A DNA stretch of 64,000 bases from Microbispora sp. NBC_01189 (lineage in GTDB: Bacteria > Actinomycetota > Actinomycetes > Streptosporangiales > Streptosporangiaceae), in contig NZ_CP108581.1 of assembly GCF_036010665.1 (NCBI RefSeq), positions 7,187,501 through 7,251,500 on the forward strand, read 5' to 3'. The notes under the pieces were generated by a model that saw nothing but the letters and a program-made list of their open reading frames with translations, was not told the DNA's origin and ran no database searches. Position 1 is the first letter of the stretch. Every line of letters begins with the position of its first letter. Positions 16,509 through 25,256 of this stretch are shown here, piece by piece. The position numbers were made by a program, and so were the translations under genes.

Positions 16509-17879
16509 TCAGACGCGGGCCGCCGCCAGGCCGGGGGCCGCCTTCGCGCCGAGGGTCCGCAGGTAGCAGAACCAGGTGACGGCGAAGCACAGCGCGTAGA
16601 AGGCGGCGAACGCCGCCAGCGCCGCTCCGGCCCCGCCGGTGGCGGCGATCGAGCTGCCGAACCCGCGGTTGATGAAGAAGCCGCCGAACGCGCCGATCGC
16701 GGAGATGAAGCCGATGGCCGCCGACGCGTCGCGCTTGCCGGTGCGCAGCGCCTCCTCGTACGCGGGCGTGCCGGGATCGACGCCCGTGACGGCCTTGGCG
16801 CGGAAGATGGCCGGGATCATCCGGTACGTCGAGCCGTTGCCGACGCCGGAGGTGCCGATCAGCAGCATGAAGGCCACGAAGAACAGCGCGAAGTTGTGGA
16901 CGGACATGGCCTGCCACACGAGGAGCACCGCGCCGATCATCGCGGCGAAGTTCCAGAACGTGACCGCGGCCCCGCCGAGGCGGTCCGACAGCCAGCCGCC
17001 GGCGGGCCGGATGAGCGAGCCGGCCAGCGGGCCGAGGAACGCCAGCGAGACCATCGAGGCGTGCTCGGCGAACTGCGACTTGATCAGCAGCGGGAAGGCC
17101 GTCGAGTAGCCGATGAACGAGCCGAACGTGCCGATGTAGAGCAGCGACATGATCCACGTCTGGGCCCGGCCGGCCGCCTTGACCATCTCCCTCGGCTCGG
17201 CCTTGGCGGAGGTGAGGTTGTTCATGAAGAAGTACGCCCCGAGGGCGGCGAGCAGGATGAACGGCACCCAGAACAGTCCGGCCGCGGCGAGCCCGAAGCC
17301 CCCGATGACCAGCGGCATCAGCAGCTGCACCGAGCTGACGCCGATGTTGCCGCCCGCGGCGTTCAGGCCGAGGGCCGCGCCCTGCCGGTGCTGCGGGTAG
17401 AAGTAGGTGATGTTGGCCATGCTGGAGGCGAAGTTGCCGCCGCCGAGCCCGGCCGTCGCCGCGATGGCGAGGAACGCCCAGTAGGGCGTGCCCGGGTCGT
17501 TCACCGCGACCGCCAGCAGCACCGCCGGCACCAGCAACAGCAGCGCGCTGACCACCGTCCAGTTGCGCCCGCCGAACCGCGCGGGGGCGAAGGTGTAGGG
17601 GATGCGCAGCGCGGAGCCGACGAGGTTGGGCAGGGAGACGATCCAGAACAGCTGGTCGGTGGAGAACCTGTAGCCGCCGAGCCTGACGGCGACGATGCTC
17701 CAGACGGTCCACAGCGTGAAGCCCAGGTGCTCGGCCAGGATCGAGAACACCAGGTTGCGCCGGGCCGTCCTCTTCCCGGTGCCCTCCCAGAACGCGGGAT
17801 CGTCCGGTCTCCAGTCGCCGATCCACCGGCCCTTCCCGGGTTCGCCGGTAGCCGTGTTCGCCGCCTGCGTCACGGTCAT
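16509..17879 (-). CDS. narK: Nitrate/nitrite transporter, NarK/NasA-type MFS
   Basis: A 456-residue major facilitator with 12 predicted membrane spans. The nitrate signature regions of the NNP family are visible: GLGGGNFASSMANITYFYPQ in TM5 and GVGNGSTYRMIP in TM11. The conserved Arg of LRIPYTFAPARFGGRNW lies near the start. It imports nitrate for the assimilatory pathway encoded immediately downstream. Actinobacterial NarK copies linked to nas/nir genes are commonly under GlnR/NnaR control, but no canonical GlnR box was found here. ATG 17879 follows GGAGGA. Its leader contains a perfect 17-bp tandem duplication (17893-17926). Confidence 0.95.
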   Translation of the reverse strand: MTVTQAANTATGEPGKGRWIGDWRPDDPAFWEGTGKRTARRNLVFSILAEHLGFTLWTVWSIVAVRLGGYRFSTDQLFWIVSLPNLVGSALRIPYTFAPARFGGRNWTVVSALLLLVPAVLLAVAVNDPGTPYWAFLAIAATAGLGGGNFASSMANITYFYPQHRQGAALGLNAAGGNIGVSSVQLLMPLVIGGFGLAAAGLFWVPFILLAALGAYFFMNNLTSAKAEPREMVKAAGRAQTWIMSLLYIGTFGSFIGYSTAFPLLIKSQFAEHASMVSLAFLGPLAGSLIRPAGGWLSDRLGGAAVTFWNFAAMIGAVLLVWQAMSVHNFALFFVAFMLLIGTSGVGNGSTYRMIPAIFRAKAVTGVDPGTPAYEEALRTGKRDASAAIGFISAIGAFGGFFINRGFGSSIAATGGAGAALAAFAAFYALCFAVTWFCYLRTLGAKAAPGLAAARV

Positions 17880-17892
17880 CGTTCCTCCTGCG

Positions 17893-17944
17893 TCTCGGGC
17901 CAGCTGGGGTCTCGGGCCAGCTGGGGCGTCTTTCTCAGCTGGGG
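17893..17944. repeat. 17-bp perfect tandem duplication plus partial third copy in the narK leader
   Basis: TCTCGGGCCAGCTGGGG occurs at 17893-17909 and immediately again at 17910-17926. A 12-bp partial copy, TCTCAGCTGGGG, lies at 17933-17944. Each copy contains a CAGCTG palindrome. The array begins 14 bp upstream of the narK start codon, so it lies in the presumed 5' UTR or promoter. Confidence 0.9.
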
Positions 17945-18191
17945 ACCGGTACCGACGCTAGGAAGGGGTCGTTACGCACTTTGACGATGTGTGATCGTGC
18001 GGCCGTTACATGTGCCGCACCCAGGAAACATGCGATCCACAGGCATAACGGATGCAACACCGCGGAAACGATCGGTCCCCCGCGCGGGACTCCGCGTTAA
18101 GACCGCGTGTCGCCGCCCGCACCCGCGCCGCCCGGCACCCGGTACGCGGTGGTCGCGGGCCGTCACGGAAGGACGGCGCTCCGGCCTCAGA

Positions 18192-18235
18192 GCACCACCG
18201 ATGCACCACCGATGCACCACCGATGCACCACCGAG
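18192..18235. repeat. 11-bp iteron-like array, four copies
   Basis: GCACCACCGAT is repeated three times exactly, and a fourth copy ends in G. The units are 11 bp, one turn of B-DNA, so identical faces are presented on one side of the helix. The array lies about 310 bp from narK and 250 bp from the amidase gene. Confidence 0.9.
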
Positions 18236-18483
18236 CACCACGTAACACCACTGAGCGCCACGTGCGGTCATGTCACGACATTCCCGTGATCACGGGACTG
18301 CTGTTTCGTGACCGGGGTGCGCCGTTTCCGCCACCGGAATGGCACCGGCATGGCACGGACATTTCGGCTGACATGTGACCGGTTTCCCGGCCGCAGGAAT
18401 ATCCGCGGTGACGGACGGGGATATCGAAGCCGCCTCCCGCCTGATGCGGGCCCGCGAGGGCCCGCGCCCACCCGGGAGGACGG

Positions 18484-19323
18484 ATGCCAGCGATCTCGCG
18501 CCGCGCGTTCCTGTCGTCGGCGTACCTGTCCGTGGCGCTGCTGTCCGCGCAGGGCGGGATCACCTCACTGGCCGGGCCCGCCCTGGCGGCCCGCGGCCCC
18601 CGGCGTCCGCGCGTGTACACCCGCTCCGAGTGGCAGGCCGACCCGCCCGAGAACAAGGCCGAGGTGCTCGACCGGGCCCCCGACCGGCTCGTCGTCCACC
18701 ACACGGCGACGGCGAACACCGGCGCGGCCGACCTGGAGGCGGCCTTCCGGCTGTCCCGGTCGATCCAGCGCTACCACATGCGGCACAACGGCTGGGAGGA
18801 CATCGGCGAGCAGTTCACGGTCAGCCGGGGCGGCTACGTCATGGAGGGCCGCAACCGCTCGCTGCCGGCCGCCGAGGCGGGCCGGCACGTGCTGGGGGCG
18901 CAGGTGGCCGACCACAACGACCACACGCTGGGCGTCGAGACCGAGGGGACCTACACCTCCTGCCTGCCGCCCGCCCGGCAGTTGTCCGCGCTGACCTCCC
19001 TGCTGGCGTGGCTGTGCGACGCGTACGGGCTCGACCCGCAGGTGGCCGTCATCGGCCACCGCGACCTCAACCGGACCGCCTGCCCGGGCGACCGCCTCTA
19101 CGCGTACCTGCCGCAGCTGCGGGCCGACGTCGCGCGCCGCCTGGGCGGCCGGGCGCCCCGCCGCCCCGGGGCCGCGCCGCCGCGGCTGGCGCTGCCGGAC
19201 GGCTCCGGCGACCTCTCCGGCGACCTCTCCGGCGGGGGTACGGCGCTCATCGGCGACCTGCCGTTCGAGCACGGCCCGGCGGTCGGCCCGCACGACCTGA
19301 CCCGCCACCCCCGCGTCCTCTGA
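18484..19323 (+). CDS. Exported peptidoglycan amidase (Amidase_2/PGRP) with Tat signal
   Basis: A 279-residue secreted N-acetylmuramoyl-L-alanine amidase. The N-terminus ISRRAFLSSAYLSVALL is a Tat signal (SRRAFL) followed by a hydrophobic core and a likely cleavage at GPALAA. The catalytic domain has RSEWQADPP, then LVVHHTAT (first zinc His), the GWEDIGEQFTVSRGGYVMEGR segment and IGHRDLNRTACPGDRLY (second His and Cys zinc ligands). The last ~60 residues are Pro/Ala/Gly-rich and include a GDLSGDLSG repeat. Actinobacterial PGRP-like amidases recycle or remodel the wall. ATG 18484 follows GGGAGGA. No operon partner is evident. Confidence 0.92.
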   Translation: MPAISRRAFLSSAYLSVALLSAQGGITSLAGPALAARGPRRPRVYTRSEWQADPPENKAEVLDRAPDRLVVHHTATANTGAADLEAAFRLSRSIQRYHMRHNGWEDIGEQFTVSRGGYVMEGRNRSLPAAEAGRHVLGAQVADHNDHTLGVETEGTYTSCLPPARQLSALTSLLAWLCDAYGLDPQVAVIGHRDLNRTACPGDRLYAYLPQLRADVARRLGGRAPRRPGAAPPRLALPDGSGDLSGDLSGGGTALIGDLPFEHGPAVGPHDLTRHPRVL

Positions 19324-19366
19324 CGTACGCGGGGGCAGGGGGAGGCGGGGGCGCCGGGAGGCGGTG

Positions 19367-20176
19367 TCAGAGCCGTCCGGCGTCGAGCCCGCGGCCCTCC
19401 AGGGCAGGCAGCCCGACGCCCGTCACGCCGATGTACTTGCCCTCGTACTCGAAGACCCGGAAGGCCGGCTGGCGCTCCGCGTACTCCCGGAAGACCAGGT
19501 TGTCCTGGATGTCGTCCATGACCAGCACGTGCTGCCGGGTCAGGTGCGGGCGCACGCGCCGCAGGAAGAACTCCCGGCCCTTCCTGGTCTTGTCCGAGTC
19601 GTAGTGGACCAGGTCGACCATCGTGTCCGGGCTCAGCAGTTCCTTCAGGTTGCGCCGGTCGCCCCGGACGCGCAGCGTCCACCGGTGCCTGAGATCGCCG
19701 GGAACGACGTATCCGATGTACCGCTCGGGATCGGGCAGCCGGAAGAAGGGGAAGTCGCTGGACAGCAGGCGGCCGGTCTCGTTGGCGCGCATGGCGGCGA
19801 GGATCGCGGTGGTGGACCAGCCGGCCGCCACGCCCGTCTCCAGGGCGAGCGCGGGCCGGATGATCCTCGTCAGCAGGTAGAGAAGCTCGACCCCGCCCCC
19901 GCCGCCCAGCCGCACGCCCGCCTCGGCGAGCCGCTCCAGGCGTGGCCGCACGGCGTCGGCGTGGGCGCGGGCGAACGCCCGGCCCTCCCGCCAGACCACG
20001 GGATCGACGGCGCTCCCCCAGGCGTCCAGGTCCCGCGCGTGCCACGCCGCCCAGCGGCGGGCGGCCTCCCTCTCCCCGTCCTGCCCGTGGCCGAGGCGCC
20101 CCCACACCTTCCGCATCATTACCGGCAGGTACGCGGGGCGGGCGGCGTTCCTGACGACGACTCGGACGTTCCTCAC
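19367..20176 (-). CDS. Class I SAM-dependent methyltransferase (Methyltransf_24 type)
   Basis: A 269-residue protein with a Rossmann methyltransferase core: LALETGVAAGWSTTAILAAM is the SAM-binding motif I region, DLVHYDSDKT the acidic strand-4 motif and VLVMDDIQDN the strand-5 region. The basic N-terminus (RVVVRNAARPAYLPVMMRKVW) suggests membrane association. It sits 13 bp after rfbB on the same strand within a polysaccharide-type gene set, so a sugar or lipid-linked glycan methyltransferase is plausible. The substrate is not evident. Confidence 0.85.
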   Translation of the reverse strand: MRNVRVVVRNAARPAYLPVMMRKVWGRLGHGQDGEREAARRWAAWHARDLDAWGSAVDPVVWREGRAFARAHADAVRPRLERLAEAGVRLGGGGGVELLYLLTRIIRPALALETGVAAGWSTTAILAAMRANETGRLLSSDFPFFRLPDPERYIGYVVPGDLRHRWTLRVRGDRRNLKELLSPDTMVDLVHYDSDKTRKGREFFLRRVRPHLTRQHVLVMDDIQDNLVFREYAERQPAFRVFEYEGKYIGVTGVGLPALEGRGLDAGRL

Positions 20177-20189
20177 GACGTGCCCTTCC

Positions 20190-21167
20190 TCACGCTCGGC
20201 GGCCCAGCAGGGGGCGCCACCAGTCCTGGTGGTCCCGGTACCACCGGATCACCTCGGCCAGCCCCTCGTCGAAGTCCGTCCGGGGCTCGTGGCCGATCGT
20301 GCGGATCCGGCCGCTGTCCAGCGCGTAGCGCCGGTCGTGCCCGGCCCGGTCGGGCACGTGCTCGACCATCTCCCACCCGGCGCCGAACGCGTCGAGGATC
20401 CGCCGGGTGAGGTCGAGGTTGCTGAGCTCCACCCCACCGCCGATGTTGTAGACCTCGCCGGGCTCCCCCTTGTCCAGCACGACCTGGACGCCCCGGCAGT
20501 GGTCGTCGACGTGCAGCCACTCCCGCACGTTGCGGCCGTCGCCGTAGAGCGGCGCGGGCCGCCCGTCGATCAGGTTGGTGACGAACAGCGGGACGACCTT
20601 CTCCGGGAACTGGTACGGACCGTAGTTGTTCGAGCATCGCGTCACCCGGACGTCCAGCCCGTACGTGCGGTGGTAGGCGCGGCAGAGCAGGTCGGCGCCG
20701 GCCTTGGCGGCGGAGTAGGGCGAGTTCGGCAGCAGCGGCTCCGCCTCCGTCCACGCGCCCGCGTCGATCGACCCGTAGACCTCGTCGGTGGAGACCTGGA
20801 CGAAGGTGCGGACTCCGGACTCCAGCGCCGCCTGCAGCAGCCGCTGCGTGCCCAGCACGTTGGTCGTGACGAAGTCGCCCGCACCGCTGATGGAGCGGTC
20901 GACGTGCGTCTCCGCGGCGAAGTTCACCACCACGTCGTGCCCGGGGACCAGGTCGCCCAGCAGGCCCGCGTCGCACACGTCACCGAGGACGAACTCGAGA
21001 CGGGGATCGCCCGCGACCGGGGCGAGGTTGGCCGGGTTTCCGGCGTAGGTCAGCTTGTCCAGCACCGTGACCCGGGTGTCCTCGTGCCCCAGGTAGGCCC
21101 CCGCCAGCAGCGACCGGACGTAGTGGGAGCCGATGAACCCGGCGCCCCCGGTGACCAAGATCCTCAT
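20190..21167 (-). CDS. rfbB: dTDP-glucose 4,6-dehydratase
   Basis: The 325-residue short-chain dehydrogenase/reductase converts dTDP-glucose to dTDP-4-keto-6-deoxyglucose, the second step towards dTDP-rhamnose and other deoxysugars. The NAD motif GGAGFIGSHYVRSLL is at the N-terminus. VNFAAETHVDRSI, VQVSTDEVYGS (active-site Thr-Asp-Glu), and PYSAAKAGAD (Tyr-x3-Lys) are all intact. NNYGPYQFPEKVVPLFV is the standard substrate-site segment. ATG 21167 overlaps the stop of the upstream PTP::RmlA chimera by four bases. The enzyme looks intact, but its substrate would normally come from RmlA, which is damaged just upstream; a second rmlA elsewhere would be needed. Confidence 0.95.
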   Translation of the reverse strand: MRILVTGGAGFIGSHYVRSLLAGAYLGHEDTRVTVLDKLTYAGNPANLAPVAGDPRLEFVLGDVCDAGLLGDLVPGHDVVVNFAAETHVDRSISGAGDFVTTNVLGTQRLLQAALESGVRTFVQVSTDEVYGSIDAGAWTEAEPLLPNSPYSAAKAGADLLCRAYHRTYGLDVRVTRCSNNYGPYQFPEKVVPLFVTNLIDGRPAPLYGDGRNVREWLHVDDHCRGVQVVLDKGEPGEVYNIGGGVELSNLDLTRRILDAFGAGWEMVEHVPDRAGHDRRYALDSGRIRTIGHEPRTDFDEGLAEVIRWYRDHQDWWRPLLGRRA

Positions 21168-22243
21168 GCGCGCACCTGCACCTTGCTGTGGTCGCCGACC
21201 ATGAGCTGATAGGTGTTCGGCACCCTCGTCGCCCGGGTGACCTCGACGTACCGGCCGACCAGCGAGTGGGTGAGGCCGGAGACGCCCCTGATGGCCGACT
21301 CGCCGAGCACGATGCTGTAGTCGACCTCGGCGTCGTCGATCACGCAGCCCTCCCCGATGGAGGTGTAGGGGCCGACGTACGAACCGATGATCTTGGTGTC
21401 GGCGCCGATGACGACCGGTCCCCGGATGACCGAACGCTCCACGACGGCCCCGAGGGCGATGACGACCCGGCCGGTGACGTGGGAGAGGCCGTCCACGCTG
21501 CCGCCGACGTCGGGCTCGATCGCCTCCAGGACCATGCGGTTGCACTCCAGCATGTCCTCCAGGCGCCCGGTGTCCTTCCAGTAGCCCGTGACGAAGTGGG
21601 ACTGGACGCTGTGGCCGGTGTCGATCAGCCATTTGATCGCTTCGGTGATCTCCAGCTCGCCCCGGGCGGACGGCCTGATCGCGCGCACCGCCTCGTGGAT
21701 CGCCGGCGAGAACGTGTAGACCCCGACGATCGCGAGGTCGCTGCGCGGGAACTCCGGCTTCTCCTCCAGCCCGACGATCTCCCCGTCCGGCCCGAGCTCG
21801 GCCACTCCGTAGAACTGTGGCTCGGCCACCCGGGTGAGCAGGATGCGCGCGTCACACCCGGCCGCGCGGAAGGCGTCGACCAGTCCCGTGATGCCGTCGA
21901 CGAGGAAGTTGTCGCCGAGATACATCACGAACGGCTCGTCGGCCAGGAACTCCCCCAGCACGAGATCGGCTCCGGCCACCGCCTCGGCGGTGAGCGGCCG
22001 CGCGGCGAAACCCGACGGATCCCCGCCGAGCCGCAGCAGCTCCACGCGCGACCGCTCGCTCATCGGGTGCCCCTCGGCCGCGCGGGTTCCCGCGCTGCCC
22101 ACCAGGATCGGCGAACCGGGCCCCAGGGCCGCCAGGGTGATCCGCTCGGCCATGGCCGATCTGCAGATGTTGCCCGTGCACACGAACAGGATGCGGAACC
22201 GGCCCGGATCGTCCGGCACGCCGCTCGCGTACGTACGCTCCAT
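21164..22243 (-). CDS. Chimera: N-terminal low-molecular-weight phosphatase half fused to C-terminal part of glucose-1-phosphate thymidylyltransferase
   Basis: 359 residues. Residues about 16-96 are the front of an LMW protein-tyrosine phosphatase: RILFVCTGNICRSAMAE (C22-x5-R28 loop), VGSAGTRAAEGHPMS, LTAEAVAGADLVL. Without a break the sequence continues as RmlA from mid-protein: EFLADEPFVMYLGDNF, GVAELGPDGEIVGLEEKPEFP, YWKDTGRLEDMLECNR. It ends in the left-handed beta-helix tail typical of long actinobacterial/StrD-type RmlA. Missing are the phosphatase C-terminal catalytic Asp region and the first ~100 RmlA residues with the GGxGTRL nucleotide-binding signature. Neither activity is expected to be normal. 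The junction is near 21955. It is probably an in-frame deletion joining two neighbouring genes, though assembly error cannot be excluded. Confidence 0.8.
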   Translation of the reverse strand: MERTYASGVPDDPGRFRILFVCTGNICRSAMAERITLAALGPGSPILVGSAGTRAAEGHPMSERSRVELLRLGGDPSGFAARPLTAEAVAGADLVLGEFLADEPFVMYLGDNFLVDGITGLVDAFRAAGCDARILLTRVAEPQFYGVAELGPDGEIVGLEEKPEFPRSDLAIVGVYTFSPAIHEAVRAIRPSARGELEITEAIKWLIDTGHSVQSHFVTGYWKDTGRLEDMLECNRMVLEAIEPDVGGSVDGLSHVTGRVVIALGAVVERSVIRGPVVIGADTKIIGSYVGPYTSIGEGCVIDDAEVDYSIVLGESAIRGVSGLTHSLVGRYVEVTRATRVPNTYQLMVGDHSKVQVRA

Positions 22244-22330
22244 GGGCGGGACGCTAACCCGCGCCCGGCGCGCCGCCGCCGGGGACGCGCCGGGCCTTTA
22301 CGGTTCCCGTCCGGTCCGCCTCACGGCCTC

Positions 22331-24127
22331 TCAGGACGAGCAGCCCGTGTCGTCGGCGGTCACCGCCGTGCGCTGCGGACGGACCAGCGGCTGCACGGGG
22401 ACCACGGGAGCCGCCCGCGCGTACGGTTCGAGCAGGTCGAACTCCAGCGTCCGCGACTGGCCCGGTGCGAACTCCAGCACCTTGGAGAACACGGGATGCG
22501 ACCGCTCGGTCTCCGAATAGAACGGGACCGGCCGGCCGTCGAGCCGGACCGCTGCCGCCCTGGCCCCCGTCGCGCCGTACAGCGACACCCACAGCAGGTT
22601 GGAGCCGGCGGCGCGCGGACACCGCGGGGTGTCGAGGCGGCCGGTGACGTACGCCGGGAGAGTCCCGCGCGGCACGTCGTTGGTCAGCCGGATCCGCACC
22701 GTGGAGGCGCGCGTGCCGTCCGGGCGGCACGGGCCGAGAGCATAGGTGAGCGAGCGGTCCAGGTAGTAGTCCAGTTTGGTACCGGCCGAATTGTTGACCA
22801 CCAGCCCGGCGTACGGCCCCGGCCGTTCCGGCAGCACACCGCCGAGCGGCGTCTCCGCGAGACGGCGCTGCTCGCCGGCGGCCCGGCTCCAGACCCGCAG
22901 CCGCTGCTCGCCCGCCATGCGGGAGAGGGCCGGCAGCAGCCGGACGGGATCGCTCAACCGGCGGGTCAGCGCCTCGCTGACCGCGCCCGCGATGCCGATC
23001 AGGTACTTCTTGCGCTCGCGGGGGTCGGGATAGCGGGCGTACGCCGCCCGCTCCGTCAGGTCGACCACGCCGCCCGCCGTCACCGTCTCGCCGCCGGGCA
23101 GCCGCACCGGCCCGGTCACGTCCAGGAGATAGGACAGACCGACGGGGTCGGTCGCCACGGCGCCGTCGAGCGTCTGGCCGGTCTGGCGCCGCCACAGGCC
23201 CGTCCAGGTCGTCGCGGCGTACGGGAAGTGCGGGGAGAGGTTGGAGACCGACAGCATGGTGGTGGGTCCGCGCCCCTACCGCGAGACGAACCGCGGGCCG
23301 AGGTCGGCGACGGGCTCGGGGCTGCTCGCGAGGCCGTTGTCGGCCGACAGCCGCGTCACCGACAGGCTGCCGTGGTCGGCGGTGAGGACGCCGATCGCGC
23401 CGACGAGCCCGCCGGTGCCGCGGGCCTCGGCGTTCGTCTCGAAGGCCAGGAAGTAGCGACGGGGGCCGTCCCGGCCGAGCATGGGCGGCAGGAGCGCGGC
23501 GGCCTCCGCCCCCCGGCTCAGGAAGCCGCGCAGCCGGGCCGCCTCGCGCAGCACGGCGCCGCGCGCGCCGTCCAGCGCGGCCAGCCCGGTCGACGCCGGA
23601 GTACGCGCCATGAGCGCCCTCGCCGCCTCCACCCGGGCCGTGGCGTCGCGCAGAACCGGCGCCATCGCGTCGAAGGCGTCGATCGCCCGCCGCATGTCTC
23701 CCGGTGCCCGGGCGCCCGCCGTGAGGAGGGGCGCGGCCGAGCGCTCCACCCGGACCAGCGCGCCGGTGATGTCCGCGACCGACGCGGCGAGGCCCCGGGC
23801 CGTGGCGGCGCCGTCGCCCACCACGGGCAGGTGCGTGAGCATCGCCCAGTAGGCGCCGCCGCTCAGCCGCCGCGCCTCGGCCGCGTGCCCCAGGGCTTCG
23901 GCGAGCGCCGCGGCGGCCGGGCTGTCCGGACCCAGGTTTCCCGGGTCGAGGTCGCCCGGCCGCGCCCGTAGCAGCGCGGCCCGCGCCGCCTCCAGGTGGT
24001 CGCGCACGCCGAGCCCGAGGTGGACCGCCCAGCCCCCGGCCAGCGTGAGGCCGAGGGCCAGCGTCGGCAGGCCGGCGAGGGCCAGCCTGCGGGTTCTGCC
24101 GTGTGTCACCGGATCACCGTGTGTCAC
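22331..24127 (-). pseudogene. DUF4012 protein gene interrupted by an in-frame TAG
   Basis: The two open segments, 23276-24127 and 22331-23257, lie in the same reading frame and are separated only by TAG at 23276-23278 and five further sense codons. The first half has an N-terminal membrane segment (LPTLALGLTLAGGWAVHLGLG) and the DUF4012 motifs GPRRYFLAFETNAEARGTGG and VADLGPRFVSR. The second continues GPTTMLSVSNLSPHFPYAATTW and ends in ADDTGCSS. In relatives the break position reads R-Y-G, so TAC to TAG is the likely change. No other decay is visible: it may be a recent nonsense mutation, a readthrough codon or a sequencing error. DUF4012 proteins are extracytoplasmic and often lie in polysaccharide gene sets, as here. 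Confidence 0.8.
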
Positions 24128-24145
24128 CGGACTACCGCGCCGGTG

Positions 24146-25018
24146 CTACCCGGCATCGGTGGAGCGCCGCCGCCGCGCGGCGACGAGGGTGCTGCCGAGC
24201 GCGACGGCCAGCAGGCCCGCACCGGCGGCGGCCAGACCCACCGGGGCGCCCGTGAACGGCAGCCGGGCGCCGCCGGCCGGGCCGGCCGCGGCGACCGGCG
24301 CGGGACCGGCCATCTCCTCGGGCGCCAGGCCGGCCGGTGCCTCGTCCGCCTCGTCCTCGTCGGTGGTGTCCTTCTCGGGGAACTCCTCCTCGGCCGTCTC
24401 CCGGCCCTCCTTCTCCGGGACTCCCTCCTCGCCGGTGGCCTCCTTCCCGGGAAGCTCCTCCGGCTCTCCCTCGACGTCCGAGGCCTTGCCGGCTCCCACC
24501 GGAGCCTCCGGCCACTGCTCCGCGCTCTGCGTCGCGTTCTGCAGTGGCGCGACCTCGCCTCCGGGCGCACCGGCGCCCGCACCGGCGCCCGGGCCGATGG
24601 CCGGGCCGATGCCGGTGACCCCCGGGCCCGTGCCCAGACCCGTGCCCGTGCCCGCGGCGATGGGCTGCGCGTTGCCGGACTTGGTGTCGTTGTAGGTGTA
24701 GGCCAGCGGATAGCTCCAGCCGCCGACGTTCTGGTTCCAGATCCCGCCGTTGTTGTTACACGCGTTGCCCGTGCAGACGGGCCGCTGCTCGGCCGTCCCC
24801 GGCTCGTTCTCCTGCATGACCGGGCTCGCGTCCACGTCCTCGCCCGGCTCCTCGGCGTTCTCCAGGGTGACGGGCTCCGGCGAGAGGCCCGGCTCGTCCT
24901 CCGCCGGGGCGGCCGGTGACATGACGGTCCGCGCGGCCGCGGCCGCGGGGATCCCGAGCGTCAGGCCACCCGCGACCGTCACCGCCAGAAGAATGGGTAG
25001 GGTGTTTTTTCGCGCCAC
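24146..25018 (-). CDS. LPFTG-anchored surface protein
   Basis: A 290-residue secreted protein. The signal peptide is at residues 1-30 (ARKNTLPILLAVTVAGGLTLG, then PAAAAA). A variable acidic and Gly/Pro-rich body includes a small Cys pair (VCTGNACNNNGG) and the segment GGWSYPLAYTYNDTKSG. The C-terminal sorting signal is LPFTG at residues 253-257, then a hydrophobic stretch and RRRR. A sortase gene lies divergently 240 bp away. The motif is of the LPXTG type, whereas class E sortases usually use LAXTG. GTG 25018 with GGGAG upstream is the start; longer frames add an unlikely N-terminus. It is probably co-transcribed with the DUF4012 gene 18 bp downstream. Confidence 0.85.
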   Translation of the reverse strand: MARKNTLPILLAVTVAGGLTLGIPAAAAARTVMSPAAPAEDEPGLSPEPVTLENAEEPGEDVDASPVMQENEPGTAEQRPVCTGNACNNNGGIWNQNVGGWSYPLAYTYNDTKSGNAQPIAAGTGTGLGTGPGVTGIGPAIGPGAGAGAGAPGGEVAPLQNATQSAEQWPEAPVGAGKASDVEGEPEELPGKEATGEEGVPEKEGRETAEEEFPEKDTTDEDEADEAPAGLAPEEMAGPAPVAAAGPAGGARLPFTGAPVGLAAAGAGLLAVALGSTLVAARRRRSTDAG

Positions 25019-25256
25019 TTTGGACTCCCGATAACGGCGTTCACATAAATGAGCATCTGCCCGGCGACTGTTATAAGCGGCGGCGAAGATCGGCTCGATC
25101 GCGGCGCACGGCACTTACCGAACGATCGGCCAGGGTTCTCGGTACGTTGACCGCGAGCCACTCACCGCTCCCGCGCCGTCACCGCGGGTGCCAAAGATTT
25201 CGCCAACGCCCCCGCGCGACGGCCGCCGATCGGCACCGGAAGGCGATACTCGGTCC

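Larger units (their letters stand above)
17880..18483. other. Intergenic region between narK and the Tat amidase, repeat-rich
   Basis: About 600 bp without a credible gene. It holds the 17-bp tandem duplication in the narK leader (17893-17944) and an 11-bp four-copy array (18192-18235). Scattered GlnR-like half-sites occur (GTTAC at 17971 and 18005, GAAAC at 18025 and 18065), but they are not spaced at the 11-bp period of a proper GlnR box. Both divergent promoters must lie here. Confidence 0.6.

Noticed and set aside
17960-18070. GlnR box upstream of narK
   Set aside because: GTTAC and GAAAC half-sites occur (17971, 18005, 18025, 18065), but their spacing is 20-40 bp and never the 11-bp step of a GlnR box.
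18192-18235. Plasmid-type replication origin or CRISPR array
   Set aside because: The units are contiguous 11-mers without spacers; no replication initiator, cas gene or AT-rich stretch is nearby.
22331-24127. Two separate DUF4012 genes
   Set aside because: Both parts share one frame across a single TAG, and the family sequence continues directly; the second part starts inside a domain with no ribosome-binding site.
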